Assembly: GCA_020638575.1 (NCBI GenBank)
Contig: JACKIH010000003.1
Span: forward strand, 787,501-851,500
Reading direction: 5' to 3'
DNA from: Rhodospirillaceae bacterium
Lineage (GTDB): Bacteria; Pseudomonadota; Alphaproteobacteria; DSM-16000; Inquilinaceae
Length of the DNA stretch: 64,000 nt
Positions 58,619 through 64,000 of the stretch are shown one piece after another (the first letter of the stretch is position 1; each line of letters starts with the position of its first letter). The position numbers and the translations under genes are program-made. The notes under the pieces were generated by a model, which ran no database searches, had not been told where the DNA came from, and was given only the letters and a program-made list of their open reading frames with translations.

Positions 58619-59549
58619 CCCCCTTCAGGCCGTTTTCCAGGGCAAGATCGGAGGTGATCACCGTCGCCACCGCCGGATCCTCCCGCAAGGCACCGCCGGA
58701 CCGCCCGCGCCGCCGCCGCGCGCCCGCCAGGCGCGGGTCGAGGCGATCGCGCAGCCCGTCGCCCAGCAGGTTGAAGCCGAGCACGCTGAGGGCGATGGCC
58801 GTCCCCGGCACGATCGCCTGGCCGGGGTGGAACTGCATGAACACCTGGGCGTCGAACAGCATCTTGCCCCAGGTGGGCTGGGGAAGCTGGGCGCCGACGC
58901 CGAGATACGTGAGCCCGGCTTCGGCCAGCACGCCAATGGCCAGCAGCACGGTGGACTGGATCAGCAGGATGCCGCGGATGTTGGGCAGCACGTGCAGCCA
59001 GGCGAGGCCCAGGGGGCCGCGGCCGATGGCACGGGCGGCGCGCACATAGTCCTGGGCGAGCACGCCGCGGGCGGCATTGCGGGTGACGCGGGCGAGCACC
59101 GAGGCATCGAACACCGCGATGGCCACCACGGCGTTGATCGAGCCCGGCCCGTTCAGCGCCAGCAGCACCAGGCCCGTCAGCACCACCGGGAAGGCGAACA
59201 CCAGGTCGATGGCGCCGCGGCACAGCGTATCGGTCCAGTGGCCTCCCAGGGCCGCCGCCAGCCCCACGGGCACGCCGGCCAGCGCCCCCAGCAGCACGGC
59301 CGACACTGCGGTGCCGAGGCTGCTGGAGCCACCCGCCATCACCATGCTCAGCATGTCGCGGCCCAGATAGTCGGTGCCCAGCCAGTGGCCGAGGCTCGGC
59401 CCCTGCAAACGTACCGGCACGTCGATGTCCACCGGATCGAACGGCGTCCACACCACGGCCACCAGGGCCAGCAGGGCCATTATCCCCACCAGCACGCCGC
59501 CGACGGCGATCTGCACCTCGCCCGGGCGGGCGGTCCGCGCCGTTGTCAT
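58602..59549 (-). CDS. Oligopeptide-type ABC permease (DppC-like)
   Basis: 315 residues, six membrane spans. N-terminal GTDYLGRDMLS and central RNAARGVLAQDYVRAARAIG are the typical DppC/OppC signatures. The ATG overlaps the upstream permease stop (ATGA). Its partner is the DppB-like gene; no substrate-binding protein or ATPase is adjacent, so the importer must be completed elsewhere. The C-terminal tail is unusually Arg/Gly-rich. Confidence 0.85.
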   Translation of the reverse strand: MTTARTARPGEVQIAVGGVLVGIMALLALVAVVWTPFDPVDIDVPVRLQGPSLGHWLGTDYLGRDMLSMVMAGGSSSLGTAVSAVLLGALAGVPVGLAAALGGHWTDTLCRGAIDLVFAFPVVLTGLVLLALNGPGSINAVVAIAVFDASVLARVTRNAARGVLAQDYVRAARAIGRGPLGLAWLHVLPNIRGILLIQSTVLLAIGVLAEAGLTYLGVGAQLPQPTWGKMLFDAQVFMQFHPGQAIVPGTAIALSVLGFNLLGDGLRDRLDPRLAGARRRRGRSGGALREDPAVATVITSDLALENGLKGVSERR

Positions 59550-60496
59550 GGGGCCGCACTCCGCGGCCGCGGGTCGAGCGCTGCGTGGAGCACGTCCACC
59601 AGCAGGTTGACGGTGATCACCACCGCACAGATCAGCAGCACCGCCCCCTTGATCACCGGCAGGTCGCGGTGCCCGGCGGCACTGAGCAGCAGGTCGCCCA
59701 GGCCGGCAATGGCGAACACCTTCTCCACCAGGATGGCGCCGGCCATCAGCACGCCGAACTGCAGGCCGGCGATGGTGACCACCGGCAAGGCGGCATGGCC
59801 GATGACGTGGCGGCGAATCACCTGCCCACGGCTCAGCCCCTTGGCGCGGGCCACGCGCACGAAGTCGGCCCCCAGCGTGTCCAGCACGGCGCCGCGCGCC
59901 ACCCGCGCCAGGATGGCCGCTTCCGGCACCGCCAGGGCAAGCGCGGGCAGCACCAGGGCGGCCAGCGCCAGTCCCGCACCGGCCTGCCAGCCGGGAAAGC
60001 CGCCGGCGGTGCCGAGGTTGAGCGACACCGGGAAGGCCATGATCAGCAAAATGCCGATCCAGAAGCTGGGCAGCGCCAGGCCGAGGTGGCCGAGCACCAT
60101 CAAGGCATGGTCCGGCAGGCGGCCGCGCAGCGCGGCGGCGAGCGTGCCCAGCCCCACCCCCAGCGGCAGCGCCAGCAGCAGTGCCAGTGCCGCCAGCGGC
60201 AGGGTGACCAGGCAGCGCTCTGCCAGCATCTGCAGCACCGGCGTGCCGTAGGTGTGGCTGGACCCGAGATCGCCCACGAGCACGCCGCCGATCCAGACGA
60301 AGAAGCGCACCAGGGCAGACTGGTCGAGCCCCATCTCGCTACGCAACGCCGCCAGGGTGTCGGGCCTGGCACCTTCGCCGAGGATCACCATGGCCGGGTC
60401 GCCGGGCAGCACTTCCAGGACCACGAAGATCAGCACCGATGCCGCCGCCAGCGTCAGCGCGGCGCCCACAAGGCGGTGAACCACGAACTTCAGCAC
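59546..60496 (-). CDS. Oligopeptide-type ABC permease (DppB-like)
   Basis: 316 residues from GTG 60496, seven bases after the methyltransferase stop. DppB-type features: N-terminal FVVHRLVGAALTLAAASVLIF, a LPGDP motif in the first loop, and the conserved LGADFVRVARAKGLSRGQV cytoplasmic loop that meets the ATPase. Substrate (peptide, nickel or sugar acid) not determinable. Confidence 0.85.
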   Translation of the reverse strand: MLKFVVHRLVGAALTLAAASVLIFVVLEVLPGDPAMVILGEGARPDTLAALRSEMGLDQSALVRFFVWIGGVLVGDLGSSHTYGTPVLQMLAERCLVTLPLAALALLLALPLGVGLGTLAAALRGRLPDHALMVLGHLGLALPSFWIGILLIMAFPVSLNLGTAGGFPGWQAGAGLALAALVLPALALAVPEAAILARVARGAVLDTLGADFVRVARAKGLSRGQVIRRHVIGHAALPVVTIAGLQFGVLMAGAILVEKVFAIAGLGDLLLSAAGHRDLPVIKGAVLLICAVVITVNLLVDVLHAALDPRPRSAAP

Positions 60497-60503
60497 GCCG
60501 GCC

Positions 60504-61286
60504 TCAGCGGGCGGCCGCCCGCGTGCACACCAGCACGTGGTTGCGGTTGATGCGAAAGCGCCGGCGGCGATGGCCGGACAGCACCTTGCGGCTGTCCAGC
60601 ACGCGCACGGCGAAGCCGGCCCCGGCGATGCGCTGCGGCAGGTCCGCACCGTAGATGCGGAAATGGTAGGGGTGGCCGAAGCGGCGCAGGCGCTCGGCCG
60701 GATCGTCCAGGTGCGGGTCCTCCAGCGTGGCCGGCAGGGCAGGATCGTAGGGCACCATCACCGCCATCCAGCCGCCGGGGCGCAGCACCCGCGCCAGCTC
60801 TCGCAAGGCCGCCTTGTCGTCGCGCAGGTGCTCCAGCACGTGGCTGGTCAGCACCACGTCGCGGCTGGCGTCGGCGAGCGGCAGGCAGTCCAGCGGGGCC
60901 TGGATGTCGGCCGCCGGGTCGTAGCGGTCGACGGACAGGTAGCGGACGCCGGGAAGAGCGGCGATGCGCGCCCTCAGGCACGGTTCGGGGGCCGTGTGCA
61001 GCACCCGGTGGCGGCGCCTCAGCAGGTCGGTATGGCGGCCCAGCACCCACCACAGGAAGCGGTGGCGCTCCAGCGAGCCGCAGCGCGGGCAGCAGGCCTG
61101 GCGCCGCCCGGCCAGGCCAAACGGCAGGAAACGCACCGCCGAGTGTTGACAGACCGGGCAGAACAAGGCTCCAGGTGGCATGCGTTCGTGGCGCACGGCG
61201 GCGGCCCGCTCCAGGGCATACACGTCGGCCTCGCCGATCTGGCCGGCTTCGATGCGGCCGAGCAGGCTCTGCATGTGGGGGATCAT
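60504..61286 (-). CDS. SAM-dependent methyltransferase with N-terminal zinc-ribbon
   Basis: 260 residues. Two CXXC pairs (CPVCQ, CPRCG, residues about 43-71) suggest a zinc-binding N-terminus. The class I methyltransferase part includes YLSVDRYDP-type acid loop, VVLTSHVLEHLRDD and LRPGGWMAVMVPYD. Relatives act on sugar or polysaccharide chains or small molecules. The permease genes directly downstream are unlikely partners in function, despite the shared transcript. Confidence 0.75.
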   Translation of the reverse strand: MIPHMQSLLGRIEAGQIGEADVYALERAAAVRHERMPPGALFCPVCQHSAVRFLPFGLAGRRQACCPRCGSLERHRFLWWVLGRHTDLLRRRHRVLHTAPEPCLRARIAALPGVRYLSVDRYDPAADIQAPLDCLPLADASRDVVLTSHVLEHLRDDKAALRELARVLRPGGWMAVMVPYDPALPATLEDPHLDDPAERLRRFGHPYHFRIYGADLPQRIAGAGFAVRVLDSRKVLSGHRRRRFRINRNHVLVCTRAAAR

Positions 61287-61351
61287 GGAACCGTCGCGCC
61301 TCTTGGACCCAAGGCCGCCAATTCACCGGCCGCTTGGATGGACGGAGAACC

Positions 61352-61424
61352 CTAGTGTCCTGATTCCGGAGTGCGCAAGTTTGCAGCACGAGGTCCCAAG
61401 CGAACTTCGGAATCGGGACACTAG
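61352..61424. repeat. CTAG-bounded hairpin E (singlet)
   Basis: Left arm 61352-61376 (CTAGTGTCCT, GATTCCGGAGTGCGC) pairs with right arm 61400-61424 (GCGAACTTCGGAATC, GGGACACTAG): 25 positions, three mismatches, no bulge, 23-base loop. Same sequence subfamily as hairpin C. It lies between the divergent methyltransferase and membrane-protein genes and touches no stop codon. Confidence 0.85.
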
Positions 61425-61457
61425 ACTGTCGACCCCTTCGGTGTAAGCACTGAGACC

Positions 61458-62558
61458 ATGTCCGTCGTCGGCCCTTCCGCAGACCTGCTGTTCCTCCTCG
61501 CCCTCCTGGCCGGGCTCGCCCTGGGTGCGGCCGAAGGCGGCATCGCCGCCGGGCTGCTGCGCGCCGCCGGGATCGGCCGCGCCTGGCTGGCCGGCCCGGC
61601 GATGGCCGCCATCGCCCTGGTGCCGGTGCTGCTGTCGCCGCCGCCGGACGGGGGGCTCATGGCCCAGGGGCTGGCCGAAGGCGCAGCCTCGCTGGGCGAC
61701 CTCACCTGGGCGCTGGCCGCGGTGTTCGGCCTGGTCGCCGTTGCCGCCGCCATCGGCGTGCCGGCCCCGGTGGTCCCTGCACTGGGGGTGATGCTGCTGG
61801 CCGGCGGCCTGCCTACGGACCCGGAGGCCGACCTCACGCTGCCGCTGGCCTATGGCGGTGCGGCGGTGCTGGCGGCGGCCCTCGTGGCGGTGCTCGCGCG
61901 CATCGGCTTCGGCGCCCCGCCCACATCGCCGCGGCCGGGGGCGGAGCGCCACGGCGTGCTGACCGCCGGCCTCGCCGGGTTCGCCGCCACCCTGGCCTTG
62001 GGCGTGTCGGCCGGCGCGCCGGTGTTCACGGCCGCCCCCGTCGCCGCCTTTGCCGGGGTGTGGTTTGCCTGGTTCACCGGCGAACGCCTGGTGTCGCGCG
62101 GCGGCATGCCGGTCGCCATGGCGCGCGCCTCGGTCATCGTCGGTGTCGCCTTCGCACTTGCCGCCGCTGCGGTGCCCGCGGTGATGCTGGGCGGAGCCGT
62201 CGCGGCCCTCAGCCCGCAGCCGCCCGCCACGGTGTGGCCGACGGTGGCGCTGGGGCTGCTGGCCGGGCTGGCGCTGGGCGCCGGCGTGGTCGGCTGGATG
62301 AGTGCCCGCACCGTGCAGCGCCTGGCGGGCGAGGCCGGAGCCTCCGGTGCTGCCATCGCCGGGGCCGCCGGCCTGGTCGCGGTGGCCGCCGGGCCGGTGT
62401 TCGGCGCGCTCACCGGGGGCTCGCTGGCCGTGGTCCTGGCGCTGGTGCTCGGCCGCGCCACGCGGACCGGCCGTGCCCTGGCGGTGCTGGGGGGCCAGGT
62501 GGTGGTGCTGGGCGCGGCTGCCGGCCTTGGCTTCGGGCTTGTCGAGATGGGCGGCTGA
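61458..62558 (+). CDS. Polytopic membrane protein, unknown family
   Basis: 366 residues, about ten hydrophobic segments separated by very short loops, composed largely of Ala, Gly, Val and Leu. One Arg/Ser-containing loop (GWMSARTVQRLAGE) and a polar loop at about 150-165 stand out. A distant likeness to PiT-type phosphate carriers was considered but their sodium-phosphate motifs are missing. ATG 61458 has no clear ribosome site. Real coding is supported by even hydrophobic spacing and the lack of rival frames. Confidence 0.55.
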   Translation: MSVVGPSADLLFLLALLAGLALGAAEGGIAAGLLRAAGIGRAWLAGPAMAAIALVPVLLSPPPDGGLMAQGLAEGAASLGDLTWALAAVFGLVAVAAAIGVPAPVVPALGVMLLAGGLPTDPEADLTLPLAYGGAAVLAAALVAVLARIGFGAPPTSPRPGAERHGVLTAGLAGFAATLALGVSAGAPVFTAAPVAAFAGVWFAWFTGERLVSRGGMPVAMARASVIVGVAFALAAAAVPAVMLGGAVAALSPQPPATVWPTVALGLLAGLALGAGVVGWMSARTVQRLAGEAGASGAAIAGAAGLVAVAAGPVFGALTGGSLAVVLALVLGRATRTGRALAVLGGQVVVLGAAAGLGFGLVEMGG

Positions 62559-62574
62559 GCAGGCGGTCGCAGCC

Positions 62575-63747
62575 TCAGTATTCGTAGTTTCCGCACTCGA
62601 AGCTCAGCAGCAGGCCCACCAGGCCCGCCCAGCCTTGGCCGGCATAGGCGCTGGTGTATGGCCCCGTTTCCGACCACGGATCGGCCTGGTAGCGCGCCGC
62701 TGCGGCTTGCACCAGATCGGGGAAGCGCTGCCGCCAGTCATCGCCGGGAAACTCCGGGTCGCCGGGCAGGATGTGCATGCCTTCGATCACGCGGGCGATC
62801 ATGGTGACCCGCTGCGCCCATGCCACCTGATCCTCGGTTCCCCGCCCCTGGTAGTCGAACGCGTCCAGCGCGAAGTCCAGGCCCACCCGGTCGATCTCGT
62901 CGGCCAGCCAGGCGTTGAGGGCGGCACGGGCCGCCAAGCCCGCGTCGAGAAAGCGCTTCAGCGCGGCGCCGTAGCCGTGCGCGTGCAGAACCTCCAGGCC
63001 GGGCGCACCGGCCGCCGCGGCCTCCAGCTCGGCAACCGCGTCCGGGTCGAAGGTGTAAATCCGGCCGTTCAGATAGTCTTCCGCCAGGGGGCCGAAGCAG
63101 TCCCGCGTCCGCCCGACCGAGAGTTCCGTGGCATAGGCCAGATAGCCGGCCAGGGGCAGCACCCGGGGGTCGCGGCGCAGATAGCTGTGGAGCTGGCCGT
63201 CCACCATCAGCGAGAAGCCCTCGCCGAGATCTGTGGCGCCGCCGCCGATGCGTACCACGCCGTCGCCCACCGGGCCGCTGCGGAACGGGCTGACATGGGG
63301 ATCGCCGCCGCGCCCGGCGCGCAACCCGTCTGCGGCCGATGACGCCAGCTCGTCGGCGGTCCAGGACAGCCGGCCCGGCTCCACCACCACCGTCCCCGTC
63401 ATCACCACGCGGCGCAGGTCGGCGAAATCGAGCGTGCCCAGATCCATCGGGGCATACCCCTCCCTGAGGTCGTGGCTGGTGTCGCCGATGACGCGCAGCA
63501 TGTCGACCGCAGAGGTTCCCATGTGCTGGAAGCCGACCTCGATGGTGCCGCGCCCGTCCGGCCCGATGACCACGTCCACGTATTCGTGGGTCGGCACGAT
63601 CAGACCTTCCTCCATGGCCCGGAAGTCGTCCACGGAGACGTAGTGCGCGACCTCCTGGGCGCGGGCGGAGACGGCAATGGCCATGGCAGCGGCCAGGACG
63701 GCGGCCAGGACAACGGCGAGACCGGGCGGCCGGCGAGGTCCCATCAT
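62575..63747 (-). CDS. Secreted protein of unknown function
   Basis: 390 residues from ATG 63747 (AGGGGAG 6 bases upstream). A signal peptide (GLAVVLAAVLAAAMAIAVSARAQ) ends at Ala-Gln. The mature protein is acidic and mixed alpha/beta with two Cys (in RDCFGPL and SFECGNYEY) that could form a disulphide. I recognise no domain. It converges on the membrane-protein gene with 16 bases between stops. Confidence 0.65.
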   Translation of the reverse strand: MMGPRRPPGLAVVLAAVLAAAMAIAVSARAQEVAHYVSVDDFRAMEEGLIVPTHEYVDVVIGPDGRGTIEVGFQHMGTSAVDMLRVIGDTSHDLREGYAPMDLGTLDFADLRRVVMTGTVVVEPGRLSWTADELASSAADGLRAGRGGDPHVSPFRSGPVGDGVVRIGGGATDLGEGFSLMVDGQLHSYLRRDPRVLPLAGYLAYATELSVGRTRDCFGPLAEDYLNGRIYTFDPDAVAELEAAAAGAPGLEVLHAHGYGAALKRFLDAGLAARAALNAWLADEIDRVGLDFALDAFDYQGRGTEDQVAWAQRVTMIARVIEGMHILPGDPEFPGDDWRQRFPDLVQAAAARYQADPWSETGPYTSAYAGQGWAGLVGLLLSFECGNYEY

Positions 63748-63835
63748 AAGGCTCTCCCCTCGATCGTACATGGGCTGGTCGGGCGACCCTGGGCGAGGAA
63801 TTGGGCAGGCCCGGGGCCAACCGGCGTGATCGCGA

Positions 63836-64000
63836 CTACGGCTGCTGTTGGTCGCGCGGTCCGTCTTCCGGCGCTTCTGCGAGCGCGGTGGGGATGCCGG
63901 GGAAGTGGGCGGCCGACCAGCGGTAGAAGTCGGCCAGCGTGGTCTCCTCGGTATAGGCGGCGGCGTTCTGTTCGATCACCGCATCGGCCAGATTGGGCAT
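63836..64000 (-). CDS. C-terminal end of an unidentified protein (5' end outside window)
   Basis: 55 codons ending at TAG 63836-63838, with a Met codon at the very window edge that may be internal. The readable part includes YTEETTLADFYRWSAAHFPG and ends in a Gln/Pro-rich tail. No family recognised. Confidence 0.4.
   Translation of the reverse strand: MPNLADAVIEQNAAAYTEETTLADFYRWSAAHFPGIPTALAEAPEDGPRDQQQP

Noticed and set aside
61458..62558. Assignment of the membrane protein as a PiT phosphate transporter
   Set aside because: The Gly-Ala-Asn-Asp motifs that bind phosphate and sodium are absent.

Overview
The window is high-GC DNA with dense, short-spaced genes, GGAGG-type ribosome binding sites and frequent GTG starts. 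Gene content (RpoD with an alphaproteobacterial layout, DnaG with an altered zinc site, CarAB, GreA, TamAB, YcgN, a glpSTPQUV-type glycerol importer, a BLUF photoreceptor) fits an alphaproteobacterium, probably of the Rhodospirillales/Azospirillales type. The genus cannot be fixed from sequence alone.

Layout. 1-3362: end of a coiled-coil envelope protein (probable M23 peptidase), a PAP2 phosphatase and a GT39 membrane glycosyltransferase, all on the minus strand. 3711-9666: ugd, hemH, kdsD-type isomerase, an NsrR-like Rrf2 regulator followed closely by nagA, and a GFA-family protein. 9954-16754: a glycerol ABC importer operon (glpS, T, P, Q, U, V on the minus strand) invaded by a MITE-like repeat and ending in a double-hairpin element. 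17177-24174: ycgN, then tamA-tamB with a second double hairpin between them and a second MITE copy upstream. 24518-29675: penicillin acylase family protein, then uxuB-uxaC for hexuronate breakdown. 30002-35375: a glycosyltransferase-like protein with a GT5 glycogen synthase, an IS1380 transposase remnant, a small DUF4177-like/YidD-like gene pair, tag with the third MITE copy in its 3' end, and a stand-alone toxin-44-like protein. 35417-38000: a lipoprotein of the endo/exonuclease/phosphatase fold, tRNA-Pro(CGG) with its promoter, and an FAD oxidoreductase. 38173-49364: information-processing and pyrimidine genes (rpoD, dnaG, yqeY-like, carA, carB, greA), with a GNAT and a 4Fe-4S protein between carA and carB. 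49497-64000: ClC channel, UvrD/PcrA helicase, BLUF protein, MFS exporter divergent from a MerR regulator, lipoprotein, sterol-desaturase-type hydroxylase coupled to an SDR, two oligopeptide-type permeases behind a methyltransferase, and three uncharacterised envelope or unknown proteins.

The strongest non-genic signals are two dispersed repeat families. One is a 265-267 bp MITE-like element with about 19 bp terminal inverted repeats (three copies, one with an internal deletion). The other is a family of CTAG-bounded hairpins: two mirror-symmetric doublets of 166-167 bp, with the same 13 nt spacer but different stem sequences, and one singlet. In both doublets the last CTAG supplies the TAG stop codon of the neighbouring gene (glpV, tamA), and both of those genes also carry a MITE copy just upstream. 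I could not assign the hairpin family to any described class.
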